The notes: generated by a model not told the origin, from the sequence alone. A DNA stretch of 64,000 nucleotides from Centropus unirufus (GCA_013397695.1 VYZI01000085.1:657600-721599), one strand, 5' to 3'. Counted from the stretch's first letter, positions 27,001 through 39,400 are shown. Made by a program: numbers and translations.

Positions 27001-28134
27001 AATAGTCTTTTGGGTTGTAAAGTACTATTTTTCTTCTGCTTTAAACCAAGGCTGTCTATGTAGTCTTGAATAAACAGAGAGGAAGAGTCCACAAACCCTC
27101 ATGGCGCAATTGAGAATGATGGGGTATCGGTGGTGTCACACTGAGAGGAGCCATTGCATGTCCCCCCACAATCTGTCTTGCAGGTAGCAGTTGTATGAGA
27201 GGCTCCAGGAGCGTTCCCTGTGTGCCATTCGCCCCCTCCAATGGGAAGATGGGTTGGAGGTCTTTAAGGAGAGTGGCTCAGCACTTGACAGATTCCAGCT
27301 TGGAAAGAACAGGCCAAACAGAGTCCCAGTTCCTCACATCCCAGTGATTTTCCCAGCCAACCAACACAGAGCAGTAAGAGGAAACCAAGGGACGCTTTCC
27401 TATGTTATTGCTTTTACAAATATCTCAAGGTGATTGACAGCGTTCATATTCTCATTATGGCATCTGCACATAACGAGGTATCTAGGCACAGGAATATCCA
27501 CAGCTCGAGCATGCCAGGAATACTATCACTGACGTCTGAGTGAAAACATTGCCATTCCACACAATACCTCTACATCTTAGAAACGTCAAAACACAGCCAG
27601 ATGCTGGAGCCATGGCTGCTGAAATCACATGGGTTAGCTGGTATCTCCGGAAAGAATTATTACAGATGGGAGGTATCTATGTGGCCAGTCAGGATTGCGG
27701 GGTTTAATTCTGCAGATAAGAGTAGACTTTAAAGGCTCTCTCCCCTCCTTCTTTTGAAATCTTCATAATTTTCTATAAACAGGCCTCAAAACACGTTTCG
27801 AGTGATACGAGGGAGAACCTCCTGAGTCAATTAAAGAATCTTACATTTATAAGTTATGAGGCAGCTAAACCGACTCAGTCTGAGGGAAAGCTGCACCTGA
27901 GCTGGCCCCGTGACTGATGGCTCAGGGGTGACCCTGCCACCAGCCCACAGCAGTGTGACCTTTGGCATTGCCACAGAAATTCTTTCCTGCCACTGTTGCG
28001 CCTCGTTTGGTTAACTGGCAGCGTCCCAGCCGTGTGTCCTTCACCCTGAGCCTGAGGTGGAAGCCGGGGACAGCCAGAAAGATGCCAACCATACACGATG
28101 TGTGCAGATCAGCTTCTAAAAGTGCAGGGTGTCA
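24028..28134. other. Unique non-coding sequence with one exon-like segment
   Basis: No gene recognised with confidence. The minus strand at 24163-24282 shows an acceptor-like border (pyrimidine-rich, ending CTTCAG) and 40 open codons. The donor (GTTAAA) is weak. See the exon-chain finding. The remainder is AT-rich unique sequence. Confidence 0.5.
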
Positions 28135-28600
28135 TCCCCTTCAGGGCTGGCACATCCATGACCTCTCCGGGCAGCCTGCTCACCACCCTCACCGGAAAAC
28201 ATTTCTTCCTAAGATCTCATCTCAATCTCCCATATTTCAGCTGAAAACCATTCCCCCTCATCCTATCCCTGCACTCCCCAACAAAGAGCCCCTTCTCAGC
28301 TTTCCTAGAGCCCCTTCCAGTAGCGGAAGCTGTTCTAAAGTCTCCCTGGACCCTTCTCTTCTCAGGGTTGAACAACCCCAATGCTCTCAGCCTTTTCTCA
28401 CATGGGAGATGATCCACCCCTCGGATCCCCTCCATGGCCTCCTCTGGACCATGTGAGGACTCCAGAACTGGACACAGGCCTTCAAGTGGAGTCTCAGAAG
28501 AGTGGACCAGAGGGGCAAAATCCCTTCCCTCATCCTTCTGGTCCCACAGCTTTGGATGTGGTCCAGGACACGGTTGGCTTTCTGGGCTGTAAGCACTGAG
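28135..28600 (-). mobile_element. CR1 LINE fragment (ORF2 3' part, no tail)
   Basis: Read on the minus strand, this is the end of the CR1 reverse-transcriptase ORF and adjoining sequence. A decayed frame shows EKRLRALGLFNPEKRRVQGDF and, further on, RMRGNGFQLK, both typical of the CR1 ORF2 C-terminus (LRELGLFSLEKRRLRGDL and TRGNGLKL). The plus strand shows the familiar complement (TTCTTCCTAAGATC, CTGAACAACCCCAA-like, TGGCCTCCTCTGGACC). The terminal tail motif is absent, so the copy is cut at both ends. Deletions and substitutions make it non-functional. Confidence 0.9.
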
Positions 28601-30972
28601 GGTAGGAAGCAAGGATTGAGTCTCCTTAAGAGGAGGAGACATCCTAGGCCTGAAAAAAAGCAGGGAGACCTTCACACATGTACCACAAGGAAAGGCTGTG
28701 TCCCCATGTCTTTGTAAAGTCTTCAGATACTACAGCTACCTTTTTTCCCCCACCACACTTCCATTCTTTGACCCTTGTCCCAGCTAAAAGCACAAGGCAT
28801 GTTAGGCACAAACTAATATTCCCAGTCCTGCTGCAGCGGTACCCAGTGATCCACAGCAGCTTTGTGTCATGCAGCCTGCACGGGGACACCCATCAGCAAA
28901 CACAGTGCGACCCACAGCTGCCCTTCGAAACACGACAGAGGATGCGTAGGGTCAAAACGCAGCGTTTGTTGCCTGTTTCCCACTACAAACTGGGAACTTG
29001 ACTCCCTGCACACTCCCTTGGCCCAGATGCAGCAGCCTTGGTCTGTCCACACATTCCATGGCAGATCCTGATGTTGGTGGGGTCACCGCATCTGGCTGTA
29101 ACACAGAAAATAACAAATAAAATGAGGAAGTCTAACTTTATTCTGAATTACAGGAAAATTCAGCCAAAGCATTAATCGATTAAATTTCTAACACCGGGCT
29201 GGAAATGTTGTATACTTCTGAATTATTCTACCTTGTGAAAATAATAAATCTTACATTTTCGTGAGGGATTTTTTTTTTCCTTTCCTCCACATGCTTAGAT
29301 ATTTCTTATTATGCTTTGTCACCAAGCATCATGCTAAACGTTGAGCCCCTTCTTCAGGTCGTAGCTGAAAGGGAAAGAAATAATGATGTCTCATAATGAC
29401 AGCTGTCAGAGGGATTTGTGGGAATCTGAAAGCTTTCCGGAAATCCCGGCATACAAAACGCTTGACCCAGTTGTCATTAGTTCTGCCTGGCCCAGCCGCA
29501 GACACTGGGATCCGGCTTCTGTGCTGGCTGACGCGGAGGCAGAGTGGGATGGGCAGCGGGAGACAGAGCAGGGCAGCTGCAAATGAAAATCACCCTGGGG
29601 AGGGTTACAACTAGATAAAGTTTTCGACAATAAGATTCCAGAGACTGCTGACTGGAGAAAAGCTCGATATTTCAGTCTCAGTACAAATTTGCTTCAGTCT
29701 TATACAACTCCCATGCACCAGCATCCACAGCTGCATGCTGTAAACAACAAACAAATCTATTTCCATCAGCCCTGCTGATGCTATGAGAAAAGTGCCGGAG
29801 CATAAGACATGCACAGATGTAGAGTCTCACCTGAGCCTAGTGCTGCCCTCCATTTGGCCCCTCTAACTTAATATCGTTGTTACAAAGCTATTGGTCTCCT
29901 GGTAGCGAGCTGGCTCAACGCAGAGCCTCTTCTTCCAGCTAATCTGACAACTCCGATCCAAGAAGCATCAAGGGCCCAATTAAGAAGACACATCTTATCA
30001 AGGAGCTTATTTTGCATAACAGAATACAAATGACGAATAAAAATTTAATGTTTAATAACTTAGTACAAAGAGGGCTGTTGATATAGAATGCCTGGAATTT
30101 TTATGGCGGCTGTCAGACTTGTGATAAAACTGTTATATAGGAACACTTGGCAAAAAACAGCGTAGAATTTTTCAGTAATGGTGTGTGCATGATATTGCAT
30201 TAATTCTTGATAGGAAAGTAACTGTAAGCCTGGGAATCAGCCAGTTTGAGTTTCACTGTAAGATGGTGGGGTTTTTTTTTTCTGAAGGACATCTAAATAC
30301 ATTTTAATGAAGAGTTAGCTGAAAGGATGCTTGGTACCTCATAAATGTGTTTGCGTGGTTGCTGAAGTCCAGAAATTGTAGACGAATCACTGCAATCCCT
30401 CTGGGTTCAGAAGAACTTGGTAGGATTTGGTGACGTGGCTGTGGTTCGTTGCTAACCAGCACTAATGAGTGGTAGGGAGGAAGCTAAAAGAGGAAGGCAA
30501 GGTTACCGACAAGGCTGCGTAGGGGCATTTCTTCCATTTATTGTGCTGTATGGAGCAGTTGCACATGGATGCAGCTCCTTTCTGGCTCTCAAGTTCACCG
30601 TCTGGAAGAAAGCTTGACTGGCCTTTGTTCTTACAATTGTAATTTAAACAGCAGAAGTCCTTCATGTTAATAAAAATAAATATTTTTTTTCTGTAAGCTC
30701 CAAACAGTTCTCCAAACAGCAGGCATGCATTGTGTTATCAAAGAATTATTGCCACCCCTGTAACTAGCATGTTCTGTTAATATGTCAATACCAATCAGGA
30801 AAACAAAGATATTCAGGTTCTCTTTTAACCATTTGCACAAAGCTGATGCTCTTGCACAGGTTTGAAATGCTTGCTTTGTGTTCTGATGAAGTCGTCATAT
30901 ATCTTAACGCTTTTGGTAAAAAGAAGAAAGGAATCTAAATATCTAAGAGTAGAAATTAAGTCATCTTTACAA
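28601..30972. other. Unique non-coding sequence
   Basis: No gene recognised. A moderately GC-rich patch lies at about 29480-29580. The stretch at 30000-30200 contains a TTTTTATGGC caudal/Hox-like core and other homeodomain-type cores. No repeat family was recognised. Confidence 0.55.
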
Positions 30973-31470
30973 CTACACTTAAAATAAAGTGTCCATTAAA
31001 TAATGCTAAACTAATGCTGGAATAGAGTGGAACTCTTTTAGAAGTACATATCACATCTATATGAATACTAAATGAATTTCTTATTAATCTGATTCTATTG
31101 TATTAGTGTTATTGCAATGAATACGAAATGAATTCCTAATGACTGGATACTTAAAATAAAGTGTTACCCCTTTACAATCATCATCAAACTTTAAGGACAA
31201 ATTGAGATAAAGAAAAATTATGTACTGGTGGGAGAAAAAAAGGTTGAACTATATAGTTCAGAATACTGAAAGGGATAATTTATCTGATGATGCTAATATT
31301 CAGATACAGCCTTATATAAGAATTAATACCACAGGAGTGGACCCTTATACAGAGGATTTGTTGCAGAAATAAAATCTATCAGTAACAGTTTCATTGTTCC
31401 ATCATTATGAACTCATTTGGTATTCACTGTAATAGCACTGATCGTAATGAATTTGTTTGATATTCATGTG
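30973..31470. repeat. Nested direct/inverted repeat cluster with central palindrome
   Basis: ATGAATAC-AAATGAATT-C occurs at 31061-31080 and 31117-31136 (18 of 20 match). The segment 31105-31136 reappears inverted at 31408-31439 (26 of 32 match by eye), and a second inverted partner of 31061-31080 lies near 31447-31466. ACTTAAAATAAAGTGT occurs at about 30977 and 31149. The perfect 16-bp palindrome TGAACTATATAGTTCA (31245-31260) lies close to the centre of the inverted pair. This architecture suggests an old palindromic DNA transposon or an ancient hairpin-type conserved repeat, split by internal tandem duplication. The family is not identified. Confidence 0.55.
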
Positions 31471-32721
31471 GCTCTCACATGCATTAACATAGGCTTTCTG
31501 TTGTAATTCAACATCCAATAAGCATTAGTTAATGCAGTCTTTGGATTAGGCATGGGTCAGTATTCCACAACTGGAGTTCCCTTCCAGTTTATAAGCAGTT
31601 TAAGGATATTTTTATCTTTACATTTCCTGGCGCTTTTCTCCCTCTGATACATTATTTTTCAGCTGGAAGGCCTCCTAAAAGATTCCACCCTGCCTTTCCA
31701 TAGGTGTGTGCCATCTTATAACTCAGGCGAGAAGCCAGCAAGCCAGAATTGTATCAGCCAGCCACATTACCTCATTATCCCCTTGGCAATAGTGGCTTTG
31801 GCACAGCCTGGAGCTGGCAGGGTGCTAAGGGAGCAAGAAATCCTGGCTCCTGGTAGGAAATGGATTTTGTTGCTTTACGTTCGGAAATGCCAATACTTCC
31901 CTAGGACTGGATGATATTTATTTGGCAAAATGAACTCCTGCCCTTGCCGTGTCTTCCTTGGAGGAAATACCTCCTTGGTGAAAAGCAGGGTAAACCTTTG
32001 GAAAGTTTTCATAGAGGAGGGAACTCGGCCAGGATCTCAGCAGGTTTGACTCAAGCAGAGTTTTTTCGGCGTTCCTCAGTCAAAGCTTGACTAACGCAGG
32101 TGCTGGTGTGATCCAGCCCCAGCCGGGGTGTCAGACGCCGTTTCCCCATTGTGCCTCATGGTAATTATTCCTATTAGATCTTCCAGAGATTATAGGTCAG
32201 CGATGGATGAACTACAGCGACTATTAACAAGAATTATGGCAATCTTTATGCACAAGTGTTCAAAACACCAGGGGCCGCAGGCTCAGGTAATACAGATGGA
32301 TTTAGATCATGTAATCAATGCGACTGCAGTAATTGGTAACGTGAAATTACGGAGCCGGGTGATCTGTTGATGCTATCCCCACTGCTGCTGCAGCCCAAAG
32401 CGCTCTCAAAATACCATTTCACCGTGGTGCCTCAAAGAGAAAGTTCTTTGGATTTCCCGATTGCTTTACACGAAGAATTTCTTTCTCCTACCCAACCCCA
32501 CTTTCTCCCATCCTTCCACCCCAACAGCCTCCGACTAAAAGGCTGGGATTCAGCCTTCCTTGGGGGAGTTGGAGGTGCAAGGAGGCTGGGAGGGTTCCAG
32601 AGTAGATCAGAAACCTGGCAGGAGGGAGAGATACCCTTCCCAGAAATATCCTGTTAAGGTTGACCATGGGGCTGGGGGGAAGCAGAGTTGGGTCTGCAGC
32701 AGTTTCCTTGCTCTCTTTTCT
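31471..32721. other. Unique non-coding sequence with an exon-like segment
   Basis: No recognised gene. At 32187-32286 on the plus strand a 100-base segment has an acceptor-like border (CTATTAGATCTTCCAG), an open frame and a good donor (CAG then GTAATA). The same stretch is dense in ATTA-type cores and could equally be a conserved non-coding element. Confidence 0.5.
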
Positions 32722-32899
32722 TGCAGGACGATGCAGGAACCTACATCTCATTCCTCTACCTGGAGACTCATTTGACATTTGTGCACACATATTTATGTGC
32801 TCAATTATTCTTCTTTTAGCTATAAACGTTGGTTTACATGGACAAATTTGAGGCTTAAAGCCACTAGAAAATGGACCTGCTTGGGGTTTTTCATACCAA
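32722..32899 (+). repeat. Local duplication, copy 1
   Basis: The core 32728-32899 (172 bp) matches 33519-33690 base for base in register, with about 13 differences (about 92% identity by hand alignment), mostly C/T or A/G changes. The match begins abruptly after TGCAGG and stops after TACCAA. The outer flanks do not align. It belongs to no repeat family I recognise. The copies are in the same orientation about 620 bp apart. Confidence 0.85.
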
Positions 32900-33513
32900 C
32901 CCACCACTGTTCAACCCTGAGATGGTTTGGGATGGCTGTTTCAGATACCCCAAAATGGGCAGGCTCAGGAGAATGGAGTTAGAAAAATACGTCCAGGAAG
33001 TGCAGTGAGGGATGGGTTTGGATGCGCAGCACTTGGTGACAGGACACAGCCCTCTGCTGAGGATCCGCCCTGAGAGGCTGGAGGCAGGACCAAAGGTGAC
33101 CCCAGGAGGTGACCAGGATGGGTCGCAGAAAGAGAGGAGGAGCAGCCTTCCTGTGGATGGGAAAGACTGGAAAATAAGGAAGAGCTGCCCTTGCTGAGTT
33201 ACTGGAAAGAATCTCCAGGCCTACAACATCAAAAAATTGAGGTCTTTTATCCAGCCGTGGCAGTGCCCACCATGCCAGCAGGTTCTGACCGGTAACGGCT
33301 GTGAGGGAACCTCCTTCCTTACCATTTATGTTCCCTTTTGACTTGCAAGTAGGACAAAATTCGTCAGAGCTCGTGGAGGCCCTGATAGATGTAAACACTG
33401 TTTAATTAATTTGATTTGTGGTATAATTGCACCACTGTGCTTGAGAGTTTAAGGGAATTCCGTTCCCCAAACGGGATTTCAGGTAAAACTTTGTCCAGTG
33501 CAGGAGATGCATC
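32900..33513. other. Spacer between the duplicated segments
   Basis: Unique sequence without a recognised gene. It is moderately GC-rich in 33010-33200 and carries AT-rich homeodomain-type cores at 33400-33430 (TTAATTAATTTGATT). It shows no homology to sequence outside copy 1. Confidence 0.55.
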
Positions 33514-33690
33514 TGCAAACGATGCAGGAATCTACATCTCATTCCTCAACCTGGAGACTCATTCGACATTTGTGCACACATATTTACGTCTGCAATTATT
33601 CTTCTTTTAGCTATAAATGTTGGTTTACATAGACAAATTTGAGGCTTAAGCCCACTAGAAAATGGACCTGCTTGGGATTTTTCGTACCAA
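33514..33690 (+). repeat. Local duplication, copy 2
   Basis: Second copy of the segment at 32722-32899, same strand, core 33519-33690. A short open frame ends at the same TAG in both copies (FFF then stop). All codon differences within it change the amino acid, which argues against protein coding. No target-site duplications are evident, so a local duplication (template switching or unequal exchange) is likelier than two transposon insertions. Confidence 0.85.
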
Positions 33691-36355
33691 GGCTGCATTT
33701 AGGACAGAGAACTCTTTCACAGGACTATGAAAAATAGGTATTTTTCTGTTCTTTTGCTTTCTTTACCTCACTGAAAAAAAATATCGAGCTCAGTTGCTGA
33801 ACTAAGAGTAGGGAAGATCACTTTTTCCCCAAGCTTGTATGTAAAACACATGCCCTATATTTTTTAGTAGCAAGTATGCTTATAATTAAGTGATAGCGGT
33901 GAGTTAATTTCTTGTGGTGTAGAAGCACAGAGCGAGGATGTAAATAACCAGCTACTTTATCCCATGTTTCATGACCAAGCACAAAGTTTGGCAGCATTTA
34001 ATGGGAAACGTGGTGGGGAGCGCTGCCTGGCCACTGTCGGATTCCTGGGCATCACTTGCATCACTTCCTGCTTAAACCCAGGCAAACGTGTGTCACTGCT
34101 GTGAGTGCCGCAACACCTGGGCACAATAGAACGATTTCATGGACTGCACACCCATAAATCTTCATTTCCTAGTTTTGTGGGTTTGTCAGGCCTTTAAAGT
34201 TATTTAACACGCTTTTTGCCGTGATAGATAGGTACTGAGAGTGTTATAAATACTAACTTGTGTCTGAAAGTTGGGCTGTGAAGCTATCACCCAGGCTTAT
34301 GGTGTCTGTGATTTTATATCCAGCTAACAAGTCACTTTCATGGGTCGGGACATCATCTGGAGTCTATGAATGTGTAAGAACCAACAGTTACTGTATATAT
34401 TTTAGGTGCTGTTTGATTCATATATACAACATTTCTTTTAGAAAAAAAAAAAAAAAAAGCATTGCAAGAGTGTTCCTTGCTCTAGTTGTAAAAATAAAGA
34501 CCAAGGACCTCACTCGTGCCTGGCCTATCAGGAATTCATAATGAAAATGAATGTTCATTTTTTCTTTAAAAGTGTCTCCAGCTAAATGATACTGACGCTT
34601 TCAATTTTTAACATCATAATCAATAAAGGCTGCTTATGCACACTTTGCAAAACCATCAGTTTAGAAGTTGGGAAAAAAAAAATCTGCATATGGCTGCAGC
34701 TTGCTGACTGCAAAGCTCGAGCACTAAATCTTCCGAGTTAAAGTTTTACTGGTGTGTTATGAGTAAAAATGCCTTGTCAGCCATCTGCCAGTTTTTCTCC
34801 TAACATCCATATTTTCAACCCTTGCTAAACATTGGGAGCGTTTGGCCACAAGGGGCCAGCTCTACAATTAAACAGCCGAGTTCTGCAGCAGAAGCAAGGG
34901 CATGTCAAAATAGAACTGTCTGTTATTAATTTTAAAAGTCCATAAAGGAAAGCTATGACCCTGTCAGGGTGATGGACCGGCAGTTAAATGTATTATAAAC
35001 TGTTAACTCTCTGAGACACAAAGGAAAAGGGAAAGAAAAACAATGCAGCAGTGTCAAAAGCTTCAATAAATGCTAATCATGGCAGATTAATCAGCCTCTA
35101 ATTCCACTGATCCAAAAAGGTTAGAGAGTCAATTGTGTAAAATTAGCTCTTTCTCATGTGTCCCTTTGCATTTGGAGAATCTGTCTGTTCATTTGCATCT
35201 TTTGCCAATGTTTACGAAGAATTCAGTTCATTAGCTCTTAAACATAAAATCAGACACTGGAAGGGGGATTCATTGCCTTTTCCTGCTTAAAGTAGTACTT
35301 AAAGCAAACAGCATTGCTGCGGTGTACATTTATAGATTCTACCAGGCAGCATTAATTACTGCATGTCTCATACACAGGAACCTTCTTTTCCTAGGGAAGT
35401 TTTCAGGTGAGGTGTTCTATTTAGTGCTTTTTTGATGGGTTAAGATAAGATGCTTAATCGTAAGATTGGGACGAGACAAACAGCGAAGTAGAGCTGCTAC
35501 GCCTTAGTAGAATTCACGCCTCAAAGGGCTCCCAGAAGAGTGTGCGCTACCTGCTCTGGGAAACACCTGCTTAAACCCGCGTTTGAAAATCCTGCAACTT
35601 GCCAAAGAGAATGGCAGTTCAAATGGATGACGATGCACAACGCGAGAAAGCCTGGGGAAGCGTTGTTTAATGGCACATAAAGCGGGAGATGAGGAGAGGT
35701 GTTGGCTGATGCTGTTTGAAGTGTTCGTAACTGAACTCTGGACCAGGCAGGACTCACCTGCTTCCTTTACGAAGCCGGCGTTCGGACAGGATCCATTCAT
35801 CATCTGGTGGGGTTCAGCTGCTGGGCTGAGCTTTGAGGAGTCACGGGGAGCACCCTAGAGAGAAGAAAAGCAGGAATGGAGACCCTGATTTCTTAAGATA
35901 CTTGTGGGCTTTGCTAGTCACGGCTTCCCCGTTCTGGGAAATGTGTGTGGTCAGCCCAGGGGAACCTCAGAGGAAAGTATCCAGACACACGCTCTGCTCA
36001 TGCTTACTTTGCCTGGACTGCCTCCTGGGATCAAATTTGCGACCGATTTCTCATGACCCTTCAGAAAAAAAAAAAGATGTTTCTTCCCCATATCAAACAG
36101 ATCATGTGATTGAACAGGAATATAGGAATTTCCCGTTCATTGCTCCCGCACACTCCCCAGCCGTACGCTCACATGGCGCTCTCTGCCAGAACCCTACCTG
36201 AAAGCCATTTTCCTGGATTGAGATGGGAGGGTGGAGGAGATCTGTTTGTGTCCCAGCTGCTCTCCTTTCTGGGCTGACCTCTCTGAGCAGGCTGGGGCTT
36301 CCTCCTCAGGGGAGGTCTCCATACACAAGGAGAAGCGGCAAAGGGCTCTACCTAC
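33691..36355. other. Unique non-coding sequence with candidate enhancer
   Basis: No gene recognised. An A17 run lies at 34442-34458. The stretch 35060-35230 carries a perfect octamer ATTTGCAT (35191-35198), a further TTTGCATTT, and several TAATC/GATTA cores (about 35074-35105), as seen in POU/homeodomain enhancers. Open frames at 35504-36201 occur on both strands and show no family likeness. Confidence 0.5.
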
Positions 36356-36462
36356 CACCTTCCTGTAGGGCTCGTTCCCGACTGCGAAATCCCACAGCAG
36401 CTGAGGATTGACACCAATCTCCCTGCAGTAAGAGCGAGGCAACTCCTTTGGCTTGGTCCTCT
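36356..36462 (-). other. Candidate internal coding exon (unidentified)
   Basis: On the minus strand the sequence GTGTTTATGTCAG looks like a splice acceptor. It is followed by an open segment of 35 codons (beginning RTKPKELP, ending GNEPYRKV) and a donor GTAGGT after GTG (an alternative donor lies three bases earlier). Codon choice (AAG, CTG, GAG, TTC, CCC, TAC) is unusually coding-like for this AT-rich window, and the frame starts in phase 1 and ends in phase 0. I do not recognise the peptide. A chance frame with fortuitous splice motifs remains quite possible; no start, stop or promoter is visible. Confidence 0.25.
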
Positions 36463-39400
36463 CTGACATAAACACATAGCAATATCCCAATATATTATTA
36501 AAAAATTTCAGAGCAAAACGCTCCCTCAGCAGATGCCATGGGGGAGAGGCTGAGAGAACAAAGAGGAGCCAAATGCTCGCCCCATTCCTTCATGAACCTC
36601 TGAAAGGAGCTGAGCTCACAGGGTAAGAGTCTGCAGAGCTGGAGCTAAGCAAGGTGCTGTGGTGCATCATTGCCCTTTGGAGGACACATCCACACGGAGC
36701 ATCTCTCTTGCGTTGAATGGCACCACTTTGAGTAGGCTTACAAAAAAATGTAGTTGGGCTCACAGGGCTCGGCCCATTCTCTGGATTGAGGCACGTCTTG
36801 GGGCATTTAATCTGAAGTAGGCCAAAGTACCTGTATGAAGACCCACCTCACCATGGGCAGGGGGGGAGCAGATTCCATTAAATATCTTAACTTGTTAAGG
36901 ATAATTTGGATATCTGTCCGACATATACCATTGAGCAATGGAAGTGAGGTTTTTTTGGTCACAGGCTCTTTATTCGTGTTCTATGTATTTGTTCCCTGTT
37001 AGTTCCGAGTTGAAATCCCACATTTTTTGCAAGAAATACTCTTGATTTGAGGGGAGTTTTATTTCTGGACATACTCAGTCCAAAACCTGAAATTAGAACT
37101 TAGTGAAAGAGACCTTTACAGGAAGAGAAAATACTGTTCAATACGTTCCCTAAATAAAGAACAACACTGCATGGCTCTAATTTAAAAAAAATGATCCATG
37201 AGGAATCTAGCCTAAAATATAAAAATATAATATGAAGCTTAAAAGATAATTGTGAGGCAGTAAAACAGAAAAACAAAAAAAAACACCTCTTAAAGGGAGT
37301 GTAAGGTAAGTATATATGGCACAGTGCAAAGGACGGACTGTCAGCAGTATTTCTTTGTGTGTGTATCTTTTGTATCGCAATGAACTGTGCAACAGCAAGA
37401 TTTGAATATTCTGAACCTGCCATCTCCCTCTTCTGTCAATCAGAGCCTTCCAATTCTGAACATGCCAGGATGAACTATGTTGACTTCTTTGGCACAAGAA
37501 AGTGAATCCAGTGAAATTCATATATTCAATGGTTTCATGAAAATGAGAAAAGTCTGCCTATTTGCTAGAACAGCTTTGGGCTAGTTTTGAATGGCTGCAT
37601 TTCATCTCTGCATTTTCCCTCCCCACAACTGTTATGATGTGAAAAGTGCCCAAGGCCAGGGGCTTGTAGGCCCAAGTCCACTGAAATTAATTGTAATTGG
37701 GAAAAAAAGGCCTTTTGCCTAAGCCAGTCACATTATCTTCTCCCATCTGACCACTTCTTCTCCATTGATGGATATAGTTTACTCCACTGAATTATTTCTT
37801 TTTTTTTTGCAAGTGAGGCTAATTTAATGCCACCCAAAATACATCAGACAGCTTCTGGCACATATTCCTGTCTTAGAAGCATGCTAAAGGCTCGGCTCAG
37901 GTATACAGAAAGTTCTGCAGCACACAGATGTTCTTGCTTCTGCAAAGTTTTTGCTTTAATAATAGCAATAGGCAAGTTTATCTCCTTCTCTGTTGGATGG
38001 AACAGAGTGGATATTTTCTTACAGCAGGTGTGGCACCACCTCCTCCTGCACTGCCCTGTGACCGTGCGAAGGCTGCAGAGGGCAGAAGGTTTTTGCCCGT
38101 CCAGCCAGTTTTTCTGGTGCTCAGCCTTCTGAAGTTGTCGTGAGACCAACCAAAGAAAAGTGAGCTTACCACAACTGCATGGTTCACGCCCTAAATCTGA
38201 GTTTCCTGGCAGTTTTCTGATGTCTGGATTAACAAGGGGGGTGCTTGTCTGAGAAGAACCAGAAGAGCTTAACTCCACTTTTCAAAAGCACTAATTCTGA
38301 GCTCAGATTTGCTATGAAGGTCCCCCAACTTTCATCCTTCCCAACGCTGTGAAGTAGATTATCCTGGTAACAGAAAGGCTTTTATTTGATGATAAGCATA
38401 CAGTCAGGAAAAAAACTTTTTGAAGTGGTGCAGTTGAGGATGTCAATAAGACTTGAAATTTCCAGTTTCAGTCACTAACCGTTTTTTTTCATCTGTGAAG
38501 ATTATTTTTTAAGTCTTAAGACTGAAGTGGGGTCATGTCTAGTGTATGACTGATCAGAGTATCTCCAAAAAATACTTGGGTGTTGTGGGAAGTGGGGAGA
38601 ATGATTCAAGAGGTCTGATATTTCTTTTATGGGCCAACATGACCAAGCATGGTATGAAGGGAGGAATTGTAATGCTAACGGAGTAAGCCTTCAGATAAGA
38701 TGTAAACCAGAGTTCCTGGCTGTTTTCTTGGTGCATCAGCCTCCTGGCCACCTTCCACCTCCTCTCTGCCTACTTACGCTTTCTACTGCCTAAGATAGCG
38801 TTCATTTTCTGCCCCAAACCTTCCCGTGGTGTTCTTGCTCCCTATTAAATAGAGCAGCTGCACATTAGTGGTGAGTGAAGAGTGCTTCTACCTCTCGAAG
38901 ATTGTAATTAGACTTAGTTAATAAAAATTTATAAACACACTTTAAGCCCGAAACCATCTTTTAAGAGGCAGAGATGGAGGGGCTAAAAATGAAGTGAACA
39001 ACCTGAGTGACAGACACTGGAAATGTTTTGTTAACCAGCCAAGGATTTGGATCTTCTTTACCATGTGCCTCAAGCACCTGCTTACATGGTAGAAAGAGGC
39101 TGAAAATCACTATTAAAATAGTAGATTTTGTGCCCAGGTTACACTGGCCAACGCGATGGCTCAAGGTCAGGATAACGACCCTCAGACCTTCGTCATGAGA
39201 ACCTTGCTCTTTCCAACATGGAATGGTCCAGCCCAGCATGACCGTGACCATCTCCTCATCCCACTGCAGCAAGCATTCACGTGGATTGATAAGGAGATTG
39301 ACATATGAAAGAGGTCCAGATTTAAATCCACATGCAGATGCGGTACCCGAACCCCATTCCTAAACAAACCTTGCCTGGAAATCTCAGATGCTGTTTCACA

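Noticed and set aside
27191..27433. Plus-strand 80-codon frame
   Set aside because: No family resemblance and no splice-like borders; local composition explains it.
33416..33610. Open frame through duplicate copy 2 with an immunoglobulin-like DAG-Y motif
   Set aside because: The equivalent codons in copy 1 differ only by amino-acid changing substitutions, and no conserved cysteine or other immunoglobulin-fold residue follows.
38554..38751. Minus-strand open stretch resembling an exon
   Set aside because: No acceptable acceptor and donor pair in a compatible phase could be found.
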